52,359 nt of DNA, from positions 1-52,359 of the forward strand of contig JAFSFY010000047.1 in the NCBI GenBank assembly GCA_017434985.1, given 5' to 3'. Source of the stretch: Clostridia bacterium. GTDB lineage: Bacteria; Bacillota; Clostridia; Oscillospirales; Acutalibacteraceae. A program made the translations under genes and the position numbers. Positions 35,795-43,429 of this stretch are shown here, one piece after another; the first letter of the stretch is position 1, and the number at the start of each line of letters is the position of its first letter. The notes below the pieces were generated by a model that was not told the origin of the DNA, ran no database searches, and saw nothing but the letters and a program-made list of their open reading frames with translations.

Positions 35795-36742
35795 TCAGTC
35801 GCAACAGGGGTCAACTTTTTCGGGGACGGGTTCTTCGGGGGCGGCGACCGTCACGTCACCGAGACCGGTGGTTTCGGAAAACAAGACGTTCGCTTTGGTG
35901 GCGTTGACCGCGTCGGTCGGGACGATGATCTTGGCGGCTTTGCCGTCCGCCATTTTGATGAGTGCTTCGTATTTTTTGAGTTCCAACACCGCGGCATCGG
36001 CCCCCGCTTCACGCAGGGCGCGCAGACCGTCGGCCTCGGCTTTTTTGGAAAGATAGATGGCTCTCGCTTCACCTTCGGCACGGGCGATACGGGCGTCGCG
36101 TTCGCCTTCGGCGGCGAGGATCATCGCTTGCTTTTCACCCTCGGCGCGGGTGATGGAGGCGGCTTTGTGACCTTCGGCTTGCAACAAGGTCTCGCGGCGG
36201 TCACGCTCAGCCTTCATTTGTTTTTCCATCGCGTTTTGAATCTCCGCGGGAGGAATGATGTTTTTCAGTTCCACGCGGCTGACCTTGATGCCCCATTGGT
36301 CGGTCGCTTCGTCCAAAATTTCCGCCATTTTGCCGTTGATGGTGTCACGCGAGGTGAGCGTACCGTCAAGTTCGAGTTCACCGACAAGGTTGCGCAGCGT
36401 GGTGGCGGTGAGGTTTTCGAGCGCGGAGATGGGGTTGACCGCGCCGTAGGCGTAGAGTTTCGCGTCGTAAATGCGGAAGAACACCACCGTGTCGATCTGC
36501 ATGGTGACGTTATCCTTGGTGATAACGGCTTGCGGAGGCGAGTCCATCACCTGCTCTTTGAGGGTGATGCGCTTGGCCACACGCTCCAAAATCGGGATCT
36601 TCACGTGGATGCCCGCGCTCCAGGTGGTGCGGTATTTGCCGAGAAATTCAATGACGTATTCCTGCGCTTGCGGCACGATGCGGATGTTGGGAAAAATCAG
36701 CAACGCCAGCACCACAAGCAACACAATAATCAACACTTCCAT
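35795..36742 (-). CDS. SPFH/band 7 domain protein (stomatin-like)
   Basis: 315 residues. One N-terminal membrane segment (VLIIVLLVVLALLIFPNIRIV) precedes a band 7 domain with QEYVIEFLGKYRTTWSAGIH and VDTVVFFRIYD. The family helix DEATDQWGIKVSRVELKNI follows, then an Ala/Glu-rich coiled coil (AEGEKQAMILAAEGERDARI) that drives oligomerisation. It belongs to the QmcA/paraslipin group of membrane microdomain scaffolds. The usual partner NfeD is not encoded next to it. The C-terminus is acidic and ends VDPCCD. Confidence 0.92.
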   Translation of the reverse strand: MEVLIIVLLVVLALLIFPNIRIVPQAQEYVIEFLGKYRTTWSAGIHVKIPILERVAKRITLKEQVMDSPPQAVITKDNVTMQIDTVVFFRIYDAKLYAYGAVNPISALENLTATTLRNLVGELELDGTLTSRDTINGKMAEILDEATDQWGIKVSRVELKNIIPPAEIQNAMEKQMKAERDRRETLLQAEGHKAASITRAEGEKQAMILAAEGERDARIARAEGEARAIYLSKKAEADGLRALREAGADAAVLELKKYEALIKMADGKAAKIIVPTDAVNATKANVLFSETTGLGDVTVAAPEEPVPEKVDPCCD

Positions 36743-36774
36743 ACAAAAATCCTCCTTACATTGGTGTTACGTTC

Positions 36775-36803
36775 AGTATATCATATATGCGCGGTTTATG
36801 CAA
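36775..36803 (-). promoter_or_regulatory. Sigma-A promoter of the SPFH gene
   Basis: On the minus strand TTGCAT (36798-36803), a 17-bp spacer and TATACT (36775-36780), followed by AGGAGG before the start codon. Confidence 0.8.
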
Positions 36804-36823
36804 GAAATTTGTCGAAACGGCGG

Positions 36824-39463
36824 TTACCGCTTGCGTGCAAGCACGTACCACAAAACGCCGCCCGCGCCGAGGATGACGGGGACGATGACCACCGCCCACG
36901 GAAAACGCGCGGGGGTGGGGGCAGGTGCGGGAGAGGTGGTGGTTGTGCCGACGGAGGTGGTGGCGGAGGAGGGAACGGTGGTGTCAACGTTACCCGCCGC
37001 CGTGGTGGCTGCCGTTTGGGTGGTATCGCCCGCCGTGGTGACGGCGGAGGTGGTTTTGGTGATACTCGCGGCGGTTTTGGACGTGACCGTGGTTTTCCCG
37101 CGGGAGGTGGTGGTTGTTACTCCCGCCGCGGACGAGGGGGCGGTCGTGGCGGTGACCGAAGAAGCAGTTTTGGTGGTGGCGGTGGCGGTGTTTACCGCGC
37201 GCACCGCCAAATTGTCAAACGCGGCGGTGCCGTTTACCACCTGCAACCCGCATTTGCCGCCCGTGAACGGGTAGTCGTTATCGGTGTGGGTGAGGATGCG
37301 CTTGCCGTCCAGATACACCTCGACGACGTTGCCGAAGGCGGTGATTTTCAGCGTGTGTTCTTTGGTAAAATCGGCGGTGGTTGGGTAACGTTTCAGCAAC
37401 GTTTCGCCGTAGTTGTGTTTATACAGGTTTACTGCGCCGTTGGTCACGCATACGTAGTAGGCTTGTTTGTACCACGTGCGCCGAAAACGGAAACTGCTCG
37501 CTTCCCCGTCCGATACGTTGGCGGCGCGCAAAAACAGCCCCGCTTCGGCGTTGTTTTCGGTTGATAAAAGGGAAAGGGTGACTTCCACGCTGTAATCGCC
37601 CCACCCCGTGTTGCCCAGCACCGTTTTGGCAAAGGTGTCGCCTTTGGGGCTGGGGACGGCGGTGAGGGACAGTTTGCCGTTTTGGTACACCGATTCGCCC
37701 TCGTGGTCGATGAGGGTGGGGGTGGGTTCGTCCAACGTGTAAACGGCATCGGCAACCGTTTTTTCGGGACGGGTTGCCAGTTCGTAAAATTCCCATTCGC
37801 CGCTTACCACCTCCACCGCAACGGTGTTGTTGCCGCGGCTGAACACGGCGGAACGAAAAATGTGGGTCAGGTAGTCGGCACTGCGGCCGAGCGCCACCTT
37901 TTCGGCAAATAATTTGCCGTTCAAATAGACGTTGACCACCGCGTTGGCGGCGGTTTTGCCACGCAAAGTGAGGGTGGCGTGGGTAAGCGAGGGGGCTTTG
38001 AGGGTAAACGCGGCGCGCGACCCCGCCGTCATCCGCAAGGCGTTGCCCGCTTCGTTGGTATCGACGGTGACACACCCCGTTTTTTGGTTGGCAAGCACCG
38101 CGTCGTAGGTGGCGTTTACGTATTTTTCGGCGGTGTGGTCCAGATTGCCGAGCGCTTTGCCCGAAAAAGCGGTGTAGCCGATGGTGGTGCCTTGGCTATA
38201 CCCGATGTTGCCGCCGCCGACGGTATCCGTTTCCGCCACCAACGCGCCGTCCACGTACACGCACAGCGTTTGGGCGGTTTGTTGCACCCGCACGCATTGA
38301 AGCGTGTTCGGCGCGGTGTTTTGCGGGAGAGGATAGGTGCGGGCGGTGGTTTTGCCGCCCGCGGTGCGGGTAAAGGTCATCGTTTGCCCGCTAAAGGCCA
38401 AACGGCAAAAATTTTGGGCATCCGCGTAGCCGAACAGCACGTCGCCCGTTTGAGGGACGAGGTTGTATTCGGCGGTGAACACGGCGGGGGCGGCTTTTTC
38501 GGACAGCCACCGCGCGGTGAGCGCTTGTACCCCGTCCGCGGGGCGGTACGCAAAGTCGGGGAGGGCGGGGTTTTCCGCTTCGGCGGTGTAGACCGCCGTG
38601 ACGGGTTTTTCGCCGTTCCACAGCACGCGTTGCAGGTTGAATCCGCGGTCGATGGAATGAGTGCCGTCGGGATAGCGGTTGTGGTACACCAAATAATAGG
38701 TGTCCAAGTCGGGCCCGATTACCACGCTGTTGTGACCCAGCGCGGTGGTTTCCCCCTCGGTGGACAGCAGCAGCACGTTTTGGGCGGGTTCGGTCCATCC
38801 CTCGGTGAGCGATTCGGACAGCGCGTATTCCACGCGGTAGGCGGGGTCAAGCACGCTGTTGCCCGTAAAGGTCATATAGTACAAGCCGTTGCGTTTGAAA
38901 ATGCTTGCCCCTTCCGTCCACATACCCGACATGGTTTGCGGGAGGGTGGCGGCATATTCCCACGCGCCGTCGGGCGTGCCCAAACGGTACAACGGTAATT
39001 TTTGATAGCCCGCGTGGGTGAGGTATACCGTGCCGTCGTCGTCTTTAAACAGCGAGGCATCGATGTCGCCCCCCAAATCGCCCGACACGGCGTAAAACGG
39101 GCCTTCGGGTTTGTCACTTTTAAACAGGTAGTTGGTGGTGCCGTTCGGGCAGGAGAGACAGTAAAACCGGCCGTTCCAGTGGAACACTTCGGGCGCGTAG
39201 AGGTTTTCGGAATGTTCGCCTTGAAACGGGGTGCTGACAAACGTCCAGTTGACCAAATCGGTGGAGCGGTAGCAGTTGCCGCCGCCGTAGGCGTAGTACG
39301 TGCCGTTGTATTTCATCACGAACGGGTCACCCATCGGCATTTCCACGCCTTGCGCGTTGTAAAACGGAATGGGGTTGTTGTAGGCGGCGCAGGGCAACAC
39401 AAAAAGCGCCGTGACGAGAATTACGGCGAGGAAAATTTTAACGAGTGCAAACAAGCGGTTCAT
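36824..39463 (-). CDS. Membrane-anchored GH43-type glycoside hydrolase
   Basis: 879 residues, exported. A signal peptide (residues 1-27, ending LPCAA) is followed by a five-bladed GH43-like domain: base Asp46 in MGDPFVMKYNGTYYAYGGG, a second acid in GGDIDASLFKDDDG, and the acid Glu in MWTEGASIFKRNG. Beta-sandwich modules follow, including a concanavalin-like domain near the C-terminus (LPLSTE-type SLLSTENNAEAGLFLRA, then VEVYLDGKRILTHTD). A linker of about 95 residues, nearly all Thr/Ala/Ser/Val, leads to a final membrane helix and RKR tail. There is no LPXTG motif, so anchoring is by the helix. It probably acts on arabinan/xylan-like side chains, but the substrate is inferred only from family. 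Confidence 0.88.
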   Translation of the reverse strand: MNRLFALVKIFLAVILVTALFVLPCAAYNNPIPFYNAQGVEMPMGDPFVMKYNGTYYAYGGGNCYRSTDLVNWTFVSTPFQGEHSENLYAPEVFHWNGRFYCLSCPNGTTNYLFKSDKPEGPFYAVSGDLGGDIDASLFKDDDGTVYLTHAGYQKLPLYRLGTPDGAWEYAATLPQTMSGMWTEGASIFKRNGLYYMTFTGNSVLDPAYRVEYALSESLTEGWTEPAQNVLLLSTEGETTALGHNSVVIGPDLDTYYLVYHNRYPDGTHSIDRGFNLQRVLWNGEKPVTAVYTAEAENPALPDFAYRPADGVQALTARWLSEKAAPAVFTAEYNLVPQTGDVLFGYADAQNFCRLAFSGQTMTFTRTAGGKTTARTYPLPQNTAPNTLQCVRVQQTAQTLCVYVDGALVAETDTVGGGNIGYSQGTTIGYTAFSGKALGNLDHTAEKYVNATYDAVLANQKTGCVTVDTNEAGNALRMTAGSRAAFTLKAPSLTHATLTLRGKTAANAVVNVYLNGKLFAEKVALGRSADYLTHIFRSAVFSRGNNTVAVEVVSGEWEFYELATRPEKTVADAVYTLDEPTPTLIDHEGESVYQNGKLSLTAVPSPKGDTFAKTVLGNTGWGDYSVEVTLSLLSTENNAEAGLFLRAANVSDGEASSFRFRRTWYKQAYYVCVTNGAVNLYKHNYGETLLKRYPTTADFTKEHTLKITAFGNVVEVYLDGKRILTHTDNDYPFTGGKCGLQVVNGTAAFDNLAVRAVNTATATTKTASSVTATTAPSSAAGVTTTTSRGKTTVTSKTAASITKTTSAVTTAGDTTQTAATTAAGNVDTTVPSSATTSVGTTTTSPAPAPTPARFPWAVVIVPVILGAGGVLWYVLARKR

Positions 39464-39467
39464 AGCC

Positions 39468-39878
39468 TTATCCCCAATGCAATTCGTAGTAAAACCATTG
39501 GTCGGTAATGGGTTTGACAAAGCACCAATCGGTGGTGCCGTTCGGGTCGCCGAAGCAATACCCGTCGTCGGTTTTATGAAGAGCGGCCTCCAAGTCGCCG
39601 CGCGTGCTTTCGCTGTAGCGGTCGGGCAGTAAGATCTCGTTGCGGCGCGAGTAGTAATATCCGTAATACTCGCCGTCGACGGTAAAATCGTAAAACTCCA
39701 CGTCTTCCACGGGGTCGAGCAGGTCAAGGTTGTTGGTGACGTAGCGCGCGATCTTGTCATAACGGGTCTCGTTTTTCGGTTGTTCGTTTCGGCAAGCGGT
39801 GAGAGAGAACAACAGGATGAGCGTGAACACGAACAAAACCGGTATTGCCACGTATGGATGTTTATCGAGGTTTTTCAT
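39468..39878 (-). CDS. Small putative lipoprotein
   Basis: 136 residues. The N-terminus is basic, then hydrophobic, with a lipobox LFSLTAC (Cys31 region), predicting a lipoprotein. The mature part is acidic and rich in Tyr/Asp (VDGEYYGYYYSRRNEILLPD, GDPNGTTDWCFVKPI), with two cysteines in DDGYCFGDPNGTTDWC. I recognise no family. It is sandwiched by 4-bp junctions: its start overlaps the four-helix-bundle gene (ATGA), and the GH43 gene starts 4 bp after its stop. Confidence 0.75.
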   Translation of the reverse strand: MKNLDKHPYVAIPVLFVFTLILLFSLTACRNEQPKNETRYDKIARYVTNNLDLLDPVEDVEFYDFTVDGEYYGYYYSRRNEILLPDRYSESTRGDLEAALHKTDDGYCFGDPNGTTDWCFVKPITDQWFYYELHWG

Positions 39879-40225
39879 TTGAGGTTCTCCTTTACGGTGT
39901 TGATGGAGGAGATGAGCATAACACGAATGCTTGTGCAAGAAGAATCAAGGGTTTTATATTCTTCAGATATGTAATTCGTCTTGAATAACAGTTCCAACCA
40001 ATAGCCGGTTTCATTTGCTTCTTTGAGGGCAATCTGCAATTTTGAGATAAAGTCTGCTTTGCCGTGAGCATATTGAGCCTCACGGATATTTGCGCCAATA
40101 GAGGTTCCGCTTCTGCCGATTTGGTTTGATATTATGGATTCTCGTTTTTCCTTCAAACATTTCACAAGATTTATGATAGACACCGCAAAATCCATCGATT
40201 GTATTCTTAGTTTGCTTTCAGACAT
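39875..40225 (-). CDS. Four-helix bundle protein (23S IVP / Avd-like family)
   Basis: A 116-residue all-helical protein with the family pattern RSGTSIGANIREAQYAHGKADFI in the middle (IGRSGTSIGANIREA is the clearest part). The family forms pentameric bundles and is encoded in 23S rRNA intervening sequences, as Avd in diversity-generating retroelements, or alone. No reverse transcriptase or variable repeat is near. The gene is distinctly AT-richer than its neighbours and heads a three-gene operon with a lipoprotein and a GH43 enzyme. Confidence 0.85.
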   Translation of the reverse strand: MSESKLRIQSMDFAVSIINLVKCLKEKRESIISNQIGRSGTSIGANIREAQYAHGKADFISKLQIALKEANETGYWLELLFKTNYISEEYKTLDSSCTSIRVMLISSINTVKENLK

Positions 40226-40284
40226 AACAATGCCTCCCGACTCGAATGTATTATATCATAAATATCGACAACAATCAATATTCT

Positions 40285-40452
40285 GTGAAGTTTGGGCTTC
40301 TCCCAAGTGAAGCAGCGACGATGTCGCTGTGAAGTATTGTGCATTGCACAACGTGAAGTTACGTGTGCCACTCACGCCCTCAGGCACTTCACGATGCGTA
40401 GCATCGCTTCACGCACCGAAGGTGCGCTTATCGTGCTGCAAGGCACACTTAG
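40285..40452. repeat. Branched hairpin-linker element, different linker
   Basis: Same design as the elements at 28022 and 30580, with another linker. Four direct copies of GTGAAG (40285, 40307, 40329, 40353) separate hairpins TTGGG/CCCAA, CAGCGAC/GTCGCTG and TTGTGC/GCACAA. After a central segment, inverted CTTCAC (40387, 40407) and decayed CTTATC and CTTAG separate GATGC/GCATC, GCACC/GGTGC and GTGC/GCAC. It lies upstream of the four-helix-bundle gene and downstream of the tRNA operon terminator. Confidence 0.8.
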
Positions 40453-40455
40453 TTG

Positions 40456-40497
40456 AAAAGGACCCACATTTGTCACAGACAAATGTGGGTCCTTTTC
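40456..40497 (-). terminator. Terminator of the tRNA operon
   Basis: AAAAGGACCCACATTTGTC/GACAAATGTGGGTCCTTTT stem with a three-base loop. On the minus strand it ends in TTTTC, just after tRNA-Gln. Confidence 0.9.
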
Positions 40498-40500
40498 TGG

Positions 40501-40571
40501 CTGGGCTGGATGGAATCGAACCATCACGGCGTGAGTCAAAGTCACGTGTCCTGCCACTAGACTACAGCCCA
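40501..40571 (-). tRNA. tRNA-Gln (TTG)
   Basis: Complete 71-nt cloverleaf. Acceptor TGGGCTG/CAGCCCA, D arm GTCT/GGAC, anticodon stem CGTGA/TCACG with loop CTTTGAC (anticodon TTG), T arm GATGG/CCATC. CCA is not encoded. It is the last gene of the four-tRNA operon. Confidence 0.96.
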
Positions 40572-40579
40572 ATGTATGG

Positions 40580-40655
40580 GGTGGGAGATGGGATTCGAAC
40601 CCACGATCTTCAGTGCCACAAACTGACGCGTTAGGCCAACTACGCTACACCCACC
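40580..40655 (-). tRNA. tRNA-His (GTG)
   Basis: Anticodon stem TCAGT/ACTGA with loop TTGTGGC (anticodon GTG). The extra G at -1 facing C73, the hallmark of tRNA-His, is encoded. The acceptor stem has one T6/T67 mismatch; other arms are sound. Confidence 0.95.
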
Positions 40656-40664
40656 ATATAATGG

Positions 40665-40738
40665 CGCGCCTGAAGGGACTCGAACCCCTGGCCCTCTGCT
40701 TAGAAGGCAGATGCTCTATCCGGCTGAGCTACAGGCGC
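40665..40738 (-). tRNA. tRNA-Arg (TCT)
   Basis: 74-nt cloverleaf. Acceptor GCGCCTG/CAGGCGC, anticodon stem TCTGC/GCAGA with loop CTTCTAA (anticodon TCT, reading AGA/AGG), T arm AGGGG/CCCTT with standard TTCGAGT loop. Confidence 0.96.
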
Positions 40739-40752
40739 ATGTTTCATCGTGG

Positions 40753-40823
40753 AGCGGGTGATGGGAATCGAACCCACACAACCAGCTTGGAAGGCTGGGG
40801 TTCTACCACTGAACTACACCCGC
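40753..40823 (-). tRNA. tRNA-Gly (TCC)
   Basis: 71-nt cloverleaf. Acceptor GCGGGTG/CACCCGC, anticodon stem CCAGC/GCTGG with loop CTTCCAA (anticodon TCC), T arm GTGGG/CCCAT. It is the first gene of the tRNA operon. Confidence 0.96.
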
Positions 40824-40842
40824 GTATCATCAAGCGGATACC

Positions 40843-40871
40843 ATAATACCACACCAAAACCGCCGTGTCAA
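40843..40871 (-). promoter_or_regulatory. Sigma-A promoter of the tRNA operon
   Basis: On the minus strand TTGACA (40866-40871), a 17-bp spacer and TATTAT (40843-40848), about 20 bp before tRNA-Gly. Confidence 0.88.
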
Positions 40872-40934
40872 GAGTTTTATTTTGTTTTTTGCGAAGAAGT
40901 TTTACAAAAGAGGGGGGAGGGGACTGCGCGGCGG

Positions 40935-40961
40935 CAGGGCGTAGAGCCCTGTTCTACGATG
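40935..40961. repeat. Intergenic hairpin repeat overlapping the spoIID-like stop codon
   Basis: CAGGGC/GCCCTG hairpin ending in CTACGATG, matching the units near 164 and 10838. The CTACGATG edge covers the last codons and the TAG stop of the minus-strand SpoIID-like gene. Confidence 0.5.
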
Positions 40962-41928
40962 CCGCCGTTTTGAGCACGGCGCCGGGATAATAGTGTGCGA
41001 GAATTTCGCTGTAGGAGAAGCCTTGCGAAGCGAGACCGCCCGCGCCCACCTGGCTCATTCCCACGCCGTGTCCGTAACCGTGTGCGGTGAACGCAAACCC
41101 GTTTTCGGCGCGGGTGACCGTAAAATTCGCCGACCGCAACGATAACCGTTTGCGCACCTCACCGCCCGTGAACACCTTGCCGCCGACGGTGAGGGCGGTC
41201 ACGGTGCCCGAGGCGGTCACGCTCGGGTCGGGTGCGATCCACCCGTTCGCATCCCCTGTCAACTCCACGTCTGAAAAGGCGGCGGCAAAGTCGGCGTCCG
41301 ACACGGTGGTGGTTTCGGCGGCACGGGTGGCGTCGGCGGTGCTGACTACCGCTTGCAGATAGGGAAAGTCTTGTCCCCACACGACGCCTGCCGTTTCGGT
41401 GCGTCCGCCGTTGTAGGCGTGGTACACCGCCAAGATCGGCTCGTCTTCATAGGCGAGATAGGTGCCCGCCACCGCATCCACCGCCGCGGCGACGGCGGTG
41501 AGATGCTTGTCGTAATCGTTCCCCCATTTTTCGCGCAACCCCTCGGGCGAATATCCTGCGGGGAACGAGTCGGGCAGTTGCGACGAATGGGCACCTTGCA
41601 GGTCGGGGTTGTCGGCGTTAACCTTTTTCTCGCGCAAATAATAGGTGTAGGTTGCCACCGCTTGCGCTTTCAACGCTTCTGTGCCGTAGGAGGCGGGCAT
41701 CTCCGCCGCTACCGTGTAAATGAGAAAATCGCGCTCGGCAAAGGTGTACAGCACCCCCGCCGACGCGTCCAACACGGTGATGGTGGCGGTGGGTTTCGCG
41801 TTGTCGGCGGTGGGGGTGGTGACCGCTTCGCCGAGCGATAAATCGGGGGCGGGTTTGGGCAAAAACGGGAGCGGAAGAACCAACGTCAGGGCATAACCGA
41901 GGGCAATAAGCCACGCAAAACCTTTCAT
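40954..41928 (-). CDS. SpoIID/LytB domain protein
   Basis: 324 residues. A signal/anchor segment (FAWLIALGYALTLVLPLPFL) is followed by a SpoIID domain: YTVAAEMPASYGTEALKAQA with the catalytic-type Glu, and the family end motif GYGHGVGMSQVGAGGLASQG. SpoIID is the lytic transglycosylase that removes septal peptidoglycan during engulfment. This copy stands alone, without spoIIQ or murA neighbours, so it may be either SpoIID itself or a paralogue. The start MKGFAWL follows AGGTGAG. It is transcribed divergently from citrate synthase. Confidence 0.88.
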   Translation of the reverse strand: MKGFAWLIALGYALTLVLPLPFLPKPAPDLSLGEAVTTPTADNAKPTATITVLDASAGVLYTFAERDFLIYTVAAEMPASYGTEALKAQAVATYTYYLREKKVNADNPDLQGAHSSQLPDSFPAGYSPEGLREKWGNDYDKHLTAVAAAVDAVAGTYLAYEDEPILAVYHAYNGGRTETAGVVWGQDFPYLQAVVSTADATRAAETTTVSDADFAAAFSDVELTGDANGWIAPDPSVTASGTVTALTVGGKVFTGGEVRKRLSLRSANFTVTRAENGFAFTAHGYGHGVGMSQVGAGGLASQGFSYSEILAHYYPGAVLKTAAS

Positions 41929-41954
41929 TTTCTCACCTGCATACGGAAAATTCG

Positions 41955-41983
41955 TTGACAATCCCATAAAATGCGGCTATAAT
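41955..41983 (+). promoter_or_regulatory. Perfect sigma-A promoter of citrate synthase
   Basis: TTGACA (41955-41960), a 17-bp spacer and TATAAT (41978-41983), 33 bp before the start codon. Both boxes match consensus exactly, suggesting strong vegetative expression. Confidence 0.92.
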
Positions 41984-42016
41984 AAACCATTATACTAAAA
42001 TTAGGAAGTCGGTTTT

Positions 42017-43381
42017 ATGGAACGCTTGTACGACACACAATTTCGGGACGTCTTTACATCCTTATGCGAGCGGGCGAAAGAAAATGCCCCCATCGACCCG
42101 AAAGAATTTCGTAAATATGAAGTGAAACGCGGCCTGCGTAACGCGGACGGCACCGGCGTGATGGCGGGGCTTACCCGCGTGTGCAACGTGCACGGATACG
42201 TGCTCAACGAGGGCGAAAAGACCCCCGTAAAAGGGGAACTCACCTACCGCGGTTACGCCATTGAAGATCTGGTGGCGGGCAGTCACGGCAAAGGTCGTTT
42301 CGGGTTTGAGGAAACGGTGTTTTTGCTGCTGTTCGGCTCGCTTCCTACCGACGAACAGTTGGCGGAATTTTGCGATCTGCTGTCCGAGTGCCGCGAACTG
42401 CCGCAATATTTTGCGGAGGATATGATCATCAAAGCGCCGTCCCCCAACCTGATGAACAAGATGGCGCGTTCGGTGCTCGCGCTGTATTCGTACGACAGCA
42501 ATCCCGACGACACGTCGGCGGAAAACGTGATGCGCCAATCCATTGAACTCATTTCGATGTTGCCCGGCATTTTGGGGTATGCGTATCAGGTCAAGCGCCG
42601 CCATTACGACGGAAAGAGTATGTATTTCCACCCGTTTAAAGCGGGACTGTCCACGTCGGAGACCATTTTGCGTACCATTCGCTCCAACGCGAAGTATACC
42701 GAGGAAGAGGCACGCTTGCTCGATTTGTGTCTGATGTTGCACGCGGAACACGGCGGCGGTAACAACTCCACCTTTACCACTCGCGTATTATCATCGTCGG
42801 GGACCGATACCTTTTCGGCGATCGGTGCGGCGATCGGCTCGCTCAAAGGCCCCAAACACGGCGGCGCCAATCTTCAGGTGGTGCGGATGATGGAAGACAT
42901 CAAAGCCCACGTGAGTGACGTGCACGACGATGAGGAGATCGCCGAATACCTGAAAAAATTGTTGCACAAAGAAGCGGGCGACCGTTCGGGTCTCATTTAC
43001 GGTATGGGTCACGCGGTGTACACGTTGTCCGACCCGCGCGCCGTTATCTTGAAGCGCGAAGCCGAGCGCGTGGCGGTGACCGACGAACTGCGTAACGATT
43101 TTGTGTTGCTCGATGCGGTGGAACGCCTCACCCCCGGCTTGATGGCGAGCGAGCGCGGCATCGAAAAGGCCGTGTGCGCCAACGTGGATATGTATTCGGG
43201 ACTTGTATACCGTTCGCTGGGCATTCCCGAAGAATTGTACACGCCGCTGTTTGCGGTGGCGCGGATCAGCGGCTGGTGTGCGCACCGCATTGAGGAATTG
43301 CTGACGGGCGGGCGTATCATCCGTCCCGCATACAAGCCGTACGGCAAACCGAGAGAATACAAAGAATTGGAAGAGAGATAA
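42017..43381 (+). CDS. Citrate synthase
   Basis: Condenses acetyl-CoA and oxaloacetate to citrate. The 454-residue protein has an N-terminal extension of about 60 residues before the citrate-synthase core (GELTYRGYAIEDLV). Catalytic histidines are in LHAEHGGGNNSTFTTRV and GPKHGGANLQVV. It is of the long type found in Clostridia. A 2-methylcitrate activity cannot be excluded. It is a single gene between a consensus promoter and a bidirectional terminator; no other TCA-cycle gene is in the window. Confidence 0.93.
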   Translation: MERLYDTQFRDVFTSLCERAKENAPIDPKEFRKYEVKRGLRNADGTGVMAGLTRVCNVHGYVLNEGEKTPVKGELTYRGYAIEDLVAGSHGKGRFGFEETVFLLLFGSLPTDEQLAEFCDLLSECRELPQYFAEDMIIKAPSPNLMNKMARSVLALYSYDSNPDDTSAENVMRQSIELISMLPGILGYAYQVKRRHYDGKSMYFHPFKAGLSTSETILRTIRSNAKYTEEEARLLDLCLMLHAEHGGGNNSTFTTRVLSSSGTDTFSAIGAAIGSLKGPKHGGANLQVVRMMEDIKAHVSDVHDDEEIAEYLKKLLHKEAGDRSGLIYGMGHAVYTLSDPRAVILKREAERVAVTDELRNDFVLLDAVERLTPGLMASERGIEKAVCANVDMYSGLVYRSLGIPEELYTPLFAVARISGWCAHRIEELLTGGRIIRPAYKPYGKPREYKELEER

Positions 43382-43420
43382 AAAAACCGCACCGTTTAAA
43401 AAACGGTGCGGTTTTTTTGT
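43381..43420. terminator. Bidirectional terminator between citrate synthase and glycogen phosphorylase
   Basis: AAACCGCACCGTTT/AAACGGTGCGGTTT perfect stem flanked by A-run and T-run, serving the two convergent genes. Confidence 0.93.
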
Positions 43421-43429
43421 GAGGTTTCG

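Noticed and set aside
36824-39463. Sortase-anchored surface protein
   Set aside because: The C-terminus has a membrane helix and basic tail, but no LPXTG-like motif before it; anchoring by the helix is the simpler reading.
39875-40225. Avd-like accessory gene of a diversity-generating retroelement
   Set aside because: No reverse transcriptase, template repeat or variable repeat lies nearby; stand-alone four-helix-bundle genes are common.
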